Assembly (NCBI GenBank): GCA_963733845.1
Contig: CAVTEM010000010.1
Coordinates: 101,663 to 165,662 of the forward strand
Reading direction: 5' to 3'
From: DATFQE01 sp963733845
GTDB lineage: Bacteria; Actinomycetota; Thermoleophilia; Gaiellales; Gaiellaceae
DNA: 64,000 bases
Below the pieces are notes generated by a model. It worked only from the letters and a program-made list of their open reading frames with translations, made no database searches and was not told the DNA's origin. A program made the translations under genes and the position numbers. Positions 8,455-19,486 of the stretch are shown piece by piece (within the stretch, counting starts at the first letter, position 1; each line of letters begins with the position of its first letter).

Positions 8455-11400
8455 GTGAAGTCGTGGAGAGGGAAAGCGGGTAGCGTCGTGATCGCTGCCA
8501 TGCTCGCAGCGCTGCTCGTGGCGGCAGCTGCCGGCGCGGCGGTCTACCAGTTCGGTGCCGGCAGCTCGTTTCCACAAGCGCAGTCGTCCGGGCCTGTCTT
8601 GGGAGCTACCAGCTCGAAGGTCTACGAGTTCGGCGCTGGCAGCGCGCTGTCGCTGTTGGAGGCGCCCGGCCTCGTCGACCCCGACCGCTGTAACAAGACC
8701 TGGGTCGGGCCGGCGACCGGATTCTGGAGCACAGCCGGAAGCTGGTCGGGAGGATCCGTCCCCGACTCGGAGAGTCACGTCTGCATCGGTGACGGGACGA
8801 CGGTGACGCTGAACACGATCGCGACCGTTCGGACTGTGCAGACCGACGGATCGCTGATCGTTTCCGGCGGAACGCTGACACTCGACGAGTCCGACGCGGG
8901 TACGCCGTCGGTAGCCGAGTCGCTCACACAACAGGGCAACGGCACCGTCACGGGGGCAGGGACACTGCTCGTGACCAGCGCGCTCCTGTGGCACGGAGGA
9001 GCGCAGTCCGGCAGCGGGACGACGATCATCGGCCCTGCTGCCACACTGACGCGCCCGGCCTCGAACGCAGCCAGCCTGATCGGCCGCACGCTCCGGGTCG
9101 AGGGCACGGTCATCGTCACGGCCAGCGCCAGCCCGCCGCAGCTGTCAAACGGGGCACGAGTCGAGGTGGCACCAGGCGGCACGATCGACTTCCAGGCCAA
9201 CGTCACGCTCGGGGGCGACGCTTCCAGTTCCGTCGTCAACCAGGGGACGATCAGGAAATCGGGCGGGGCCAGCACCAGCTCCGGCGGTGTCAGTTTGCGC
9301 CTCGACAACCAGGGCCGGCTGCTGGCGGAAGCCGGCCGGATGCTGGGAGGAGCTCCGAGCCTGAACTACTCGCCCTCCGAGTTCAAGCTCACCGGCGGCA
9401 CCTACGAGGTCAAGGCGACGCTCCATCTCTCGGACTTCACGGAGATCAAGACGAACGCCGCCCACATCATCATGGACGGGCCGGCCTCGGCGATCCTGGA
9501 GAACGGCTCTCCGCCGCACGATGCGTTCCGCTCGTTCCAGGCGAATGCCGCCGACAGCTCGCTGACACTCAAGAACGGCAAGACGTTGACGGCGCCGGGC
9601 GCGTTCTCGAACGCCGGCCTGATCAGCGTCGACGCCACGAGCACGTTTGCGAGCGGCCCGCTGACGAACACGGCCACGGGCAGTGTCCGCGGCACCGGAA
9701 CGGTGCAGGCGAATCTCTCCACTAACGGCGTCGTCGCGCCCGGCTTCCCGGCGGACGACCCGCCGGCGGGCAACTTGAAGGTCACAGGTTCCTACAGCGC
9801 CGGCCCGGCCGGAAAGCTTGCCGTCGACATCGGCGGCCTCGCGCCGGGCACGCAGCACGACCGGCTGCAGGTCACTGGCGCGATCACGCTCGGCGGCACG
9901 CTCGACATCACCACGCTGCCCGGCTTCACGCCGACCGTCGGCCAGTCGTTCACGATCGCCACCGGCTCGTCGGTCACAGGTGACTTCGACGCCATCGACG
10001 GCGCCGAGCTCCCCGGCGATCTCCACTACGTCGTGCAGAAGACGCCGACGGCGGTGATCCTGCACGTGCTCGCCGATCTCACCGTCTCGGTCAACGACCC
10101 GGCAGCTGCGGTGACCGAGGGCGGCGACGCAGTCTTCGTGCTGCAGACGAGCGGCGTCCCGAGCGACGACATCACCGTCTCCTACGAGACCCAGGACGGG
10201 ACCGCGACCGCGCCGAACGACTACGAGTCGATCGTGGGCTCGGTCAACTTCGAGCCCGGCCAGACGACAGCGTTCGTGGCCGTCCCCACGGGCTTCGACG
10301 CGCTCGACGAGGACGACGAAACGGTCAAGCTCTTCCTGACCGGGGCGACGGGCGCCGAACTCGGCGACAGCGTCGCCGAGCACGTGATCACAGACGACGA
10401 CCCGCTGCCGACGATGTCGCTGACAGCGCCGGAGCCGGTGCTCGAAGGCGACTTCGGCCCGGCCACCGCCTCCTTCACGGTCTCGCTGTCGGCCCCGAGC
10501 GGGCGCGAGGTCAGGGTCAACTACTCGACAGCCGACTTCGAGGCGACAGATGCCGGCGGCGACTACCAGGCGCAGTCGGGGACGCTCACGTTCCCGCCCG
10601 GCATCACCGCCAAGTCAGTCGACGTCCAGGTCAACGGCGACACGCTCGACGAGGAAGACGAGGCGTTCAAGCTCCAGCTGCTCGATCCGGACAACGCCGA
10701 GCTCGAGACGGCCTCCGAGTTCGCCACCATCCTCGACGACGACGGCGTCCGGCGACCTGTTGCCCAAGGGCGCATCGGGCTACCGCTACAAGCAGATCGC
10801 GCACGGCGGAAGGATTGACGGATTCCAGGAGGAGGGGTTCGACGACAGCGCGTGGGCCGCCGGCCAGGCGCCGTTCGGCAACGGCGGCTGCGGGCTCCCC
10901 CGGATGACGGAGTGGGACGTGGACACCGACCTCCTGGTCAGGCGCAAGTTCAACGTCCCGGCGGGAACCGGAGACGTTGAGGTGCGTGTCCAAGTGGACA
11001 ACGACGTGATCGTCTGGGTCAACGGCAACCCCGTCGGCGCCGAGAAGTCCGGCTTCGCTTGCACAACCAGCGACAACGTCGGCCCGTTCAGGGTGGAGGC
11101 CGCCGAGCTGCACCAGGGCGCGGACAACGTGCTCGCCGTGCGAGCCCACGACTATGGCGGCGCGACCTACTTGGACCTGGCGGTGACGCCGGTCGGCCCG
11201 GGATCGCAGCCGAACCTGAAGGTCGTCGCGGGCGCGGCGAACCAGGCGAGTGGTGTGCCCGGCGACTCGGTGGCGGTGTCGTGGACTACGCGCAATCCGA
11301 CCGCGTTCACCGCGACAGCCCCCTGGGAAGACGCCGTGTACCTCTCCGACGACGCCTTCTTCGATCCAGGTACCGACCAGAAGCTCGGTTCAGTCGGACG

Positions 11401-14400
11401 CGCGAGCGACCTCCTCGGCGGCGATCAGTACTCGAGCGGACTCGACATCGCTGTCCCGTCGAAGCCGGCCGGGAGCTACCACCTGATCGTGCACAGCGAC
11501 GACGGGCTCGCCTTCGCCGAGTCCACCGAGCTGGACAACGTCTTCGTCATTCCGTTCACGGTCACGAGCGAGACGGCCCCCTGCATCGCCGGGCCGCCGC
11601 CCGCGGGGACAACGCCCGCCGGCGCCCAGACGTGGAAACTGGCGGACGACTTCGCCACCTCGGACTCGAACCCCGCCCCGGACAGCCACGGGAACGCGGG
11701 CGTCTGGCACTTCTGCACCAGCGCCGGGCTGGCACACGAGGAGGGCGGCTACACGAAGCTCCCCCTCTTCGATGCGGACATTCTCGGCTCCGGGCTGAAG
11801 GGCTGGTACGGCAGCCCCGTGGACTGCGCCTCGACCAGGCTCGGCATCGTCCTCGTCAACCCGGTTAGCACGGATGTCTCGCTCTGCACCGCCGTGGTCC
11901 CGGGGCACGCGGTCGCGGTGCACCCGACGCCCGCGAGGATGGCGATCGTCGCCTGGCGGAGCCCGGTCAGCGGCTCGATCCGGGTCGCGGGAGGGGTCAG
12001 CGACATCGACCCGAACGGCGGCGACGGCGTGCAGTGGCTGATTGCCAAGGGCTCGGGAGCGCCGCTCGACTCAGGTGCGATCGTGAACGGCGGAAGTCAG
12101 GAGTTCTCGAGTGCGCTGGCAGTCGACGTCGAGGTCGGCGACGTCCTCTACTTCGGTGTCCATCCCGGCGGCGGCGACGACTACGACTCGACCAAGCTCG
12201 ACATCACGCTCACTCTCGGTGAGCCTGGCGACCCCTGCGAACCGACGATCCGGACGCTCTCCAACGGCGATCCCACGACCACCGACGGGGCGCTGCAGAT
12301 TCCGGTCGACGGGCTGGGCGAGGTCGGCGACGACGGCACCGGCACGGCGCTGTACAACCCGCCCGGCGACCTGGACGCCAAGGCAACGCTGTTCTACGGC
12401 GGCCTGTACGCGAGCAACAAGGACGAGTTCCTGGCCGACTGCGCCTCGGCGAGCTCGACGGTCGTGTCCGAGTCGCCCTCCGCGCTGACGACGTCGGCCC
12501 AGGTCGGCGAGCTCGGGCTGGTGCTGAACCAGAGTGTGGACGCGCCGGCGCCCGACGGCTCCTCTCGGCTGACGCAGAGCTACGCGTTCACGAACCCGAC
12601 CGGCGCCCCGCAGCCGCTCGTGCTCGCGCACCTGTTCGACGCCGACCTCAGCTTCCTGAACAGCCGCTTCGCCGACGGGATGGTCGCAGCGGCGGACGGC
12701 TCCGAGCTGAAGATCCTCGACACGAATGACCCGACGATCGAGAACCCCTTCGTGGAGGCAAGCGGCGACCTCGACGGCGGCGACGGCAGCCCGGATGCGT
12801 TCACGGGCCAGCCGTTCGACTACCGCACGGTCGTCGTGCAACAGGACGGCGTTCATCCGGACGACGACGGCGTGATCTTCGGCGACGACGACGGCGACGG
12901 TCGCGCCGATGTTGCGCTCGACTTCAACGGCACGCGCGAGTCGCGGCTCACGCTCGCCCCCGGCGAGACGCGGACGCTGACGCTCGTGACCAGGTTCGGG
13001 CTCGAGCCGGCGAACCGGTCGCCGGTTGCGAACGACGACGAGTACTCGACCGACGAGGGCGAGACACTCAACGTTCCCGCTGTCGGAGTGCTGGCGAACG
13101 ACACGGACGCCGACGGAGACGCAGTTCACCGCCGTGCTCGTCGACGGGCCCGCGCACGGGTCGTTGACGCTGAACCCCGACGGCTCGTTCAGCTACGAGC
13201 CGGAGCGGGCTTCAACGGCACGGACACCTTCATCTACAAGGCCGACGACGGCAAGGCCGACTCCAACCTCGCGCTCGTCACGATCCGCCTGAAGCCCGTG
13301 CTCGAGACTGATCGGGCTCGGCAAGGATCGAAGGCACGGGCGGGCTGACCCCGTTCGACTTCACCGTCCGCCTGACCGGGCCGGTTTCGGAGCCGGTCAC
13401 GGTCGACTTCGCCACGCTCGCCGGGACGGCTGGTGCAGCCGACTTCCAAGCGCCGAAGCGGAGCGCTCAGCTTCACCCCTGGCGGCGCGCTCGAGCAGAC
13501 GGTGACAGTGCAGGTGGTCGCCGACTCGATCGACGAGGCTCGATGAGCAGTTCCAGCTTCAGCTGGCACGATCCCGCAGGGTGCGCATATCCGGCGCAGG
13601 GCACGGGCAGGCGGCCGGCCTGATCATCGACGACGACGAGAACCACGCTCCGGTCGCGGCCGACGACGGTACACGACCGACCAGGGCGTGGGTTCACCGT
13701 GCCGGCGCCGGGCGTGCTCGTAAACGACACGGACGCCGACGCCGACGCGCTCTCCGCCGTGCACGTGGACGGCCCCGCGCACGGGACGCTGACGCTGAAC
13801 CTGGACGGCTCGTTCACCTACACGCCTAACGCGGGCTTCAACGGCCTCGATGCGTTCCGCTACCGCGCAAACGACGGCCAGGCCGACTCCAACCTCGCCA
13901 CGGTCACGATCCGGGTGCGGCCACGGATCGAAGTGATCGGCGTCACCAAGACGGAGGGCACGGGCGGGCTGACCCCGTTCGACTTCAGCGTCCGCCTGAC
14001 CGGGCCGAGCTCGGCGCCGGTCACGGTCGATTTCGCCACGGTCGCCGGGACTGCGACGGCGGCTGACTTCCAGGCGCGCAGCGGCGCGCTGACGTTCACG
14101 CCGGGCGGTGCTCTCGTCCAGACGGTCACCGTCCAGGTCGTCGCGGACGCACTCGACGAGTTCGACGAGGAGTTCCTGCTGCGATTGAGCAACCCGGCCG
14201 GCGCGCTTCTACTCAACCAGCAGGCGACGGCCCTGATCGCGGACGATGACGCCCCGGTGACGCTCGAGATCGGCGACGTGACAGTCGGCGAGGGCAACTC
14301 GGGCACGACCGCCGCGCAGTTCAAGCTGGTGCTCAGCGGGCCGAGCGGCAAGCCGGTCACTGTCCCCTGGTCGACAAGCAACGGCACGGCCACGGCAGGC

Positions 14401-15695
14401 TCGGACTACCAGGCTGCGAGTGGCACGATCACGTTCGCTCCCGGCGAGACGCTCAAGTCGCTGTCGGTCAACGTGATCGGCGACACCGTCGTGGAGCCAA
14501 ACGAGACCTTCCTGGTCAACCTCGGAGTCGTCCAGAACGCTACCGTCGCCGACGGGCAGGGCCTCGGCACGATCCGCAACGACGACACAGCGGTCGTCGT
14601 CCCGCCTCCCCCGGCACCGGCGAACTGCGATCACCCGAGCACGATCCGCGGAACCGAGGGCGCAGACTCGCTGACCGGGACGCCCGGCGACGACATCATC
14701 TGCGCCGGCGGCGGCGCAGACCTCGTGAGCGGGCTCGGCGGCAACGACCTGATCCTGGGCGGCGCGGGGGTGGACAGCCTCTACGGCGGTGATGGCGACG
14801 ACACGCTGCGCGGCGAAGGCGACCTCGACACCCTCGAGGGCGGAGCCGGAAACGACGCGCTCGAGGGAGGGGCCGGTAACGACAGTCTCCGCGGCGGCAA
14901 TGGCGGCGACCGGATCGCGGGCGGAGGAGGCTCCGATATCGCCGACTTCACGACCGCACCTGCGCCGATGAATGTCGACCTCGCCACCGGGACAGCCTCC
15001 GGCGAAGGACAGGACACCCTCGACGGGATCGAGACCGTCCAGGGATCGCGCACGCGGACACGCTCGCCGGTGACGGCCTCGCCAACGGCTTCTACGGCGG
15101 CCCCGGCCCGGACCAGGTCAACGGCCGCGGCGGCAACGACACGATCTTCGGCCAGGCCGGAGACGACGAGCTGCAGGCGGGAGCCGGCCCTGACAACAGC
15201 CTGATCGGGAGCGAGGGCTCCGACTTCTGCCAGCTCTCTCCTGGCGGCGGCGTGATGATCCTGTGCGAGCGCGGTGAAGCGGCTCGCTCCGGGCGCCCGA
15301 CGAGCGGGCCGGTCAGCTTCGGCGCGAGCTTCGCAGCGCCCGACCAGGTCAAGGCGAAGACGGTCACGGTCGCGCCGGCGACGACGGCGGTGCAGCTCTA
15401 CGCGACCTGGAAGAACCCAGCTGCGGCGTTCGGCGTCACGGTCGAGCTGGTCGACACCAAGGGAAAGGTCGTCGGTCGCGGGCTCGCGAGCTCCGCCAAG
15501 GCGCCCGCACGCAAGTCCGTGAAACTGCGGCTGCGGACCTCGCGCGGGCCCGGATACCTGATCGTCGAGGCACAGACGCCTGCTCGGCTTCGGGGTAGCA
15601 GGAAGCCGCTGAAGCTGCGGATCAAGCTGCGGGCGAAGAGCGTCTCCGGTCGCACCTCCGTCTCGACGACGATCGTGCAGAGGCGGGGCCGCTGA
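8455..15695 (+). CDS. Giant modular surface protein B (Calx-beta, CARDB-like, cadherin-like, RTX), multiply frameshifted
   Basis: Start at GTG 8455 with AGGGAGG seven bases ahead, then an export signal (SVVIAAMLAALLVAAAAGAAV). Order of parts: repeats paralogous to protein A (8.7-10.05 kb); two Calx-beta domains (10.08-10.75); a jelly-roll-like segment (SGYRYKQIAHGG, DDSAWAAGQAPFG); a CARDB-like domain (about 11.2-11.57); an unassigned region; a cadherin-like unit (VLANDTDADGD, PAHGSLTLNPDGSFSYEP); a broken Calx-beta; a second cadherin-like unit; two more Calx-beta; RTX nonapeptides; and a beta-rich tail. Frames break near 10745, 13122, 13205, several times in 13310-13690, and near 15047, yet domain order and content are continuous. 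About 2,400 residues. Probably a calcium-binding surface adhesin. Whether one or several proteins are made depends on whether the breaks are real. Confidence 0.7.
13020..13930 (+). repeat. Tandem duplication of a cadherin-like plus Calx-beta unit inside surface protein B
   Basis: Two adjacent copies about 624 bases apart. The string coding GTGGLTPFDF occurs near 13333 and 13957, and the strings coding PAHG-LTLN and ADSNLA...VTIR recur at the same spacing. The second copy (13.66-14.25 kb) keeps one frame; the first (13.02-13.65 kb) changes frame several times. Confidence 0.7.
14640..15235 (+). repeat. RTX (haemolysin-type calcium-binding) nonapeptide repeats of surface protein B
   Basis: Tandem GGxGxDxLx-type units such as GGDGDDTLRGEGDLDTLEGG and GGAGNDALEGGAGNDSLRGG, forming a parallel beta-roll that folds on binding calcium. 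In Gram-negatives such repeats mark type I secretion; in actinobacteria they occur on Sec-exported surface proteins, as the N-terminal signal suggests here. One base is missing near 15047 between two groups of repeats. Confidence 0.85.
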
Positions 15696-15843
15696 GGCAA
15701 GCCTGGAAGACAAGAAACACGGTGGCTTGCTTGCTCTCGAGTCCGCGTTTCACCGTCGACTCCGCGGTTCAGCCGAGCTAATCGAACCACTGCCTCGGTA
15801 CGAGGCTCTGGTCCTGCCTCGACTCGTCGGCGAGGCCTAGGGG
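15696..15843. other. Short convergent intergenic region
   Basis: Lies between the end of surface protein B (plus) and the end of the copper-type operon (minus). I see no clear gene or strong hairpin in it. Confidence 0.4.
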
Positions 15844-16489
15844 TTACGGTCGGCTCGTCCGGCGCCGTCGCACCCACCAGAGAGTTCCACCCCCGAGCGC
15901 GAGGGCGACGAGCGGGAGAAGCAGGAGCGTGTTGAAACTGCTCTCAGGTGGCGGCGCGTAGTCGAGGCTGCCCTTGATCGCGAGTGGCGTGCCGGCGGCC
16001 GTGGCGGGCACGGTCCAGTCGAAGACGTGGTGAGGCTTGTCTTTCGCGTCCCGGATCCTGGGCGGGTCGATCTTGCTCATCCAGTGAATGCGGTGGTCGT
16101 GCCAGTCGTACTGCTTTCCGCTTGCGACGCGTTCCCATTGCGGGTCCGCTTTCTTCGTGGCCGAGGCGGGGACGGTGACGCCGCCGAAGCGCTCCTGGTT
16201 CAGGTAGGTGGCGGGCGAGTTGGTGTTGCGGTAAACGCCGTCGTCGGCGGCGAAGCGGAGGTAGGGCTCGCCCTCGTAGCCCTTGATCACCAGCTCGCGG
16301 CCGCTGTCGTTGCGGAGGCGGAGCTGGTCGTCGCCGGCGAGCACCTGGACGACGAGGCCCTTGAGCGCCGGTTCGACCGAGGTGACACCAGAGCGTGTAG
16401 CCGCGGGCTGCGCCGTCGCCGTGCCCGGCGGCGACCGGGCAGGCGATGAGCGCAGCGAGGATCGCGGCTGAGAGGACGCGCAGGCTCAC
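15844..16489 (-). CDS. Exported membrane-anchored protein of the copper-type operon, frameshifted
   Basis: N-terminal signal peptide (MSLRVLSAAILAALIACPVA), a beta-rich body (DDQLRLRNDSGRELVIKGYE, YDWHDHRIHWMSKIDPP) and one C-terminal transmembrane helix followed by WWVRRRRTSRP. The signal and the body are in different frames, joining with a one-base change near 16405 (GDGAA to QPAATRSGVTSVEPALKG). The GTG start overlaps the YcnI stop by four bases (GTGA), so it is the last gene of the operon. The His/Trp/Met-rich patch is compatible with metal contact, but no family is recognised. Confidence 0.7.
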
Positions 16490-17155
16490 GCCGCCTTCGG
16501 CCTTCGGAACAGGACGAGCCCGAGCGCGGCCAGGCCCGCGACGAGGCCTGCGATCCCGAGCACGAGCGCGATCGTGGCAGTGTTCGAGTCGTCGTCCTCG
16601 GACTCGGAAGCTACCGCCGGTGCGGCGGTCGGCTGAGTGGTCGCTGCCGCCGCTTCTTCGTTCTCTTTCGCACCGAGGGTGACGCGGGAGGCGGGAGTGT
16701 CCGAGTCGGGGGCGCCGATCCAGCGCACGACCTCACCGTTCGAGTAGGTCTGGTTCGCGGGGAACGCGAGCTGCTTGCCTGGTGCGTTCGGGCACCTTGG
16801 CGCTGAGTCCGAACTCGTCGAACTCGCCGGGGGCGATCTTGCCGCCTTCCCAGGTGACGGTCGCGACGCGCTCGGTCTGCTTCTCGCCGAATAGCTCGAC
16901 CGGTGGGTTGAGCTTCTCCATCGTCACGGTCCGCTTCCAGCCCGGCTTCGGCTGGAAGCTGACGAAGAACAGGCCCTTCGGCAGCTGGACGACGATCTTC
17001 GTCGTCGACGCGTTCGGCCGCTCGGTCGGCACGCGGATCGCGAACCGGGAGAAGCTGTCTGCGGGGACTTCGTTCGGGTTGACGGTCACGTGCGCGCTCG
17101 CCGCCGGTACGCCGACGAGCGCGGCGACGGTGAGCAGGGTCAGGGTCTTCTTCAT
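16486..17155 (-). CDS. YcnI/DUF1775-family exported protein, frameshifted
   Basis: Signal peptide MKKTLTLLTVAALVGVPAAS ends so that the mature protein begins with HVTVNPNEVPADSF, the conserved His-first start of the YcnI copper-binding family. The core (FAIRVPTERPNASTTKIVVQ, PKGLFFVSFQPKPGWKRT, EFDEFGLSAKVP) fits DUF1775. One extra base near 16791 throws off the C-terminal part; repaired, it reads VPNAPGKQLAFPANQTYSNG, then a Thr/Ala/Glu linker and a C-terminal membrane helix ending RRPKAA. Its ATG overlaps the CopC-CopD stop (TGATG), so the two are translationally coupled. Expected role: periplasmic or surface copper handling. Confidence 0.88.
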
Positions 17156-18825
17156 CAGTGGGCTTCCTTTCTGATCGGTACTGAGACGGTCGTAGTGGCG
17201 GCATCGAAATCCCCGCGCCGGGTTTCGATTCGCAGCTGCCAGTCGCCGGCGAGGGCGAGCTGGGCACCGTGGACGACGAAGTGGCCTGGGCCGGCCGGGT
17301 GCGCGGCGAGGCGGAGCGGGCCGATCTGGCGGCTGGCGAGCGTCGCCGCGACGGTGGCCTCGTCGACGTTGGTCGGCTGCCCGGATCGGTTCGTGAGGTA
17401 GAGGTGGATCTGGTTGCTGCCGGCCGCAGCGGGGTCGACGACAAGATTCAGCTCCAGGTCGCCGAGCGCAGCCGTGGTCGCGTACGGGCCGCGGGGGGCG
17501 ACTTGCGCCCGTGCCGGCGGCTCCGAGACGAGCACGGCGGTGACGCTGACGATCGCGACCATGAGCGCGAGCTCGATGCCGGTCGTGCGCAGGAATCGCG
17601 TTCGCTCCGCGGCCGAGGCGAGACCGGCCCGCAGTCGAGGGACGGAGCGCCGGTTGTTGTAAAGCCCGAGCGCCAGCAGCGGCAGAACGAGCGCGATCTT
17701 CGCCAGCAGCAGCTGCCCGTACGTCGTCTCCCACAGCCCCCGCAGCGCCCGCACCTCCAGGTAGCCGCTCGTCGCACCGCTGACGAGCAGCACCGAGACC
17801 GCGCCGACCGCCAGCAGCGAGAAGCGGGGGACGGCAGTCACGGCAAGCTCCCAGCGCCGCGGCCCCGCCCAGAGGAGCGCGAGGACGAGAGCTGCGAGAC
17901 CCCCTACCCAGACCGCGGCCGCGGCCACGTGCGCGACGTCCGCCACGAAGGTGAGCCCGCCGGAAACGCTCGCGTGACCCGACGCCGAAGGCGCCAAGAG
18001 CAGCAGTCCGGCCGGAACCATTACCAGCCAGGAGAGACGGCCCAGACGCTCGCCTGTCAGGAGGAGCGCCGCCGCGATCAAGGCCAGAACCGCCTGGGTC
18101 GCCCAGACCTCACCGAAGCGCGTCTGGAGGACAGACGAAACGACGTCCCAACTGAGCGCCTCGCTCAGGCCGAAGCCGCCGGCCGCGGCGCCCTGCAGGA
18201 CGATCCCGGCCGTCGCCAGCACCGCCAGCGCCACCGCAACTCCGGCGAGCAGACGGCAGAGGCGCCGGCGCGTCGCGATCGAGGCTGCAGCGAGGCCGAC
18301 GACCAGCATCACGGTCCCGCCGCCCAGGAGCAGCAGGAACAAAAAATCGAGCGCCCGCACGAGCGAGAACAAGACCGTGACCGACCGTGGTGTCCCGCCC
18401 TCGAGCACCTGGGCCGCGACGCCGGCTGGGTTCGCCCCCGGCTCCTCGACATGGAAGACGAAGGCGCCCGAGACCGGGTGGGCATCCGCCGAAACGGCGC
18501 GCCACGTCACCGTGTACGTCCCGCGGGCGAGGTGACGGTCGAGACCGACCCCCACTTCGCGTGACGACGGGCGATCGACGTTGCCCTTGTCGACGCGATG
18601 CGCGCGGGCGTCGTAGACCCGGACCGCTCCGAACGCCGTCTCCACCGGCTCGTTGAAGCGGAGAGTCACCTCGCGCGGGGCAACGTCGACGACGGCGTCG
18701 TTCGCCGGCGTGGTCGCGATCAGTTGTGCGTGGGCCGCCGCGGCCGGCACCATGACGAGCGCGGCCAGCATGGCCGCGAACGCCGTAAGCGCCGCGCGGG
18801 TGAGCCCGTCGACAGGCACCTTCAT
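17155..18825 (-). CDS. CopC-CopD fusion (copper resistance / import membrane protein, YcnJ-like)
   Basis: 556 residues, intact. A signal segment is followed by a CopC domain whose mature start is HAQLIATTPANDAVVD (N-terminal His copper ligand) and which keeps ADAHPVSGAFVFHV (second His site). Then come about eight membrane helices forming the CopD part (for example HVAAAAVWVGGLAALVLALL and GYLEVRALRGLWETTYGQLL), and a C-terminal extracytoplasmic beta domain (HLYLTNRSGQPTNVDEATV). CopC binds copper outside; CopD is thought to move it across the membrane. The next gene is YcnI, and the membrane gene upstream is 50 bases away. No copper regulator (CsoR/YcnK) is visible nearby. Confidence 0.92.
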   Translation of the reverse strand: MKVPVDGLTRAALTAFAAMLAALVMVPAAAAHAQLIATTPANDAVVDVAPREVTLRFNEPVETAFGAVRVYDARAHRVDKGNVDRPSSREVGVGLDRHLARGTYTVTWRAVSADAHPVSGAFVFHVEEPGANPAGVAAQVLEGGTPRSVTVLFSLVRALDFLFLLLLGGGTVMLVVGLAAASIATRRRLCRLLAGVAVALAVLATAGIVLQGAAAGGFGLSEALSWDVVSSVLQTRFGEVWATQAVLALIAAALLLTGERLGRLSWLVMVPAGLLLLAPSASGHASVSGGLTFVADVAHVAAAAVWVGGLAALVLALLWAGPRRWELAVTAVPRFSLLAVGAVSVLLVSGATSGYLEVRALRGLWETTYGQLLLAKIALVLPLLALGLYNNRRSVPRLRAGLASAAERTRFLRTTGIELALMVAIVSVTAVLVSEPPARAQVAPRGPYATTAALGDLELNLVVDPAAAGSNQIHLYLTNRSGQPTNVDEATVAATLASRQIGPLRLAAHPAGPGHFVVHGAQLALAGDWQLRIETRRGDFDAATTTVSVPIRKEAH

Positions 18826-18875
18826 CTCCTCCTCGTCATCGGACGGCCGCCCGAGTGGCGGCCCCTTCTACGCGG

Positions 18876-19460
18876 TTAGACGCAGCCGCGAGGAGGAGCC
18901 CGACCTGCGTAGCCGAGCGCAAGCATCGACATCCGCCGCAGGTCGGGATGAAGCGGAACTCCGAAAGACCGTAGAGGGCGGAGCCGCGCACCGTAACGCC
19001 GCGCCAGGATCGCCGCGACCGTACGGGCGGCGCGCCCAAGCAAGAGCGTCAAAAGAGCGGCAATCAACGCGAACGGCAGCTGCAGGCCGAGGCCGACCAC
19101 GAACGTCGGCTCGAGCGCGACGCTCCACGCACTCCAACCGTGCTGCGCGTAACGCTCGAGGAACTCCTGCAAAGCGAACGCCAACGGCGGCAACAAGCCG
19201 ACTAGCCAGGCAGGTGCCCCAGCGCCAGGCCGGCCGCGGAGCTCGCGCACGATCGCGTTGCCGAACCCCAACGCGATCACGGCCAGCGAGACCGCGACGA
19301 CCAGCGGCGCGTAGGCGAGATACCCGTGCCCCGTCGAGGCCAGCAGGTGGCCCCGAGCGTGCGCGTCCGGTACGACTAGGCGGTACGCAAGCGAGTGCGC
19401 GGCGAGCACCCCGAGCACGGAGAGCGGCACCGCCAACGGCCAGGCGAGATGACGCCTCAT
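18876..19460 (-). CDS. Multi-span membrane protein heading the copper-type operon
   Basis: Start taken at ATG 19460 (MRRHLAWPLAVPLSVLGVL); a start 12 codons upstream is possible. About 195 residues with four or five hydrophobic helices, a His-containing loop (HARGHLLASTGHGYLAYAP) and ALQEFLERYAQHG between helices 3 and 4, the kind of conserved pattern seen in unnamed proteins beside CopC/CopD genes. Same strand, 50 bases before CopC-CopD. A role in copper transport is inferred only from context. Confidence 0.7.
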   Translation of the reverse strand: MRRHLAWPLAVPLSVLGVLAAHSLAYRLVVPDAHARGHLLASTGHGYLAYAPLVVAVSLAVIALGFGNAIVRELRGRPGAGAPAWLVGLLPPLAFALQEFLERYAQHGWSAWSVALEPTFVVGLGLQLPFALIAALLTLLLGRAARTVAAILARRYGARLRPLRSFGVPLHPDLRRMSMLALGYAGRAPPRGCV

Positions 19461-19486
19461 AGCCCGAAATCCTCGCAGACGATCGG

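Noticed and set aside
5896..10818. A single 1,640-residue fusion of surface proteins A and B
   Set aside because: A one-base insertion in the proline tract hides the stop of A. The true frame of A ends at 8398, followed by a perfect hairpin, a ribosome site and a new signal peptide.
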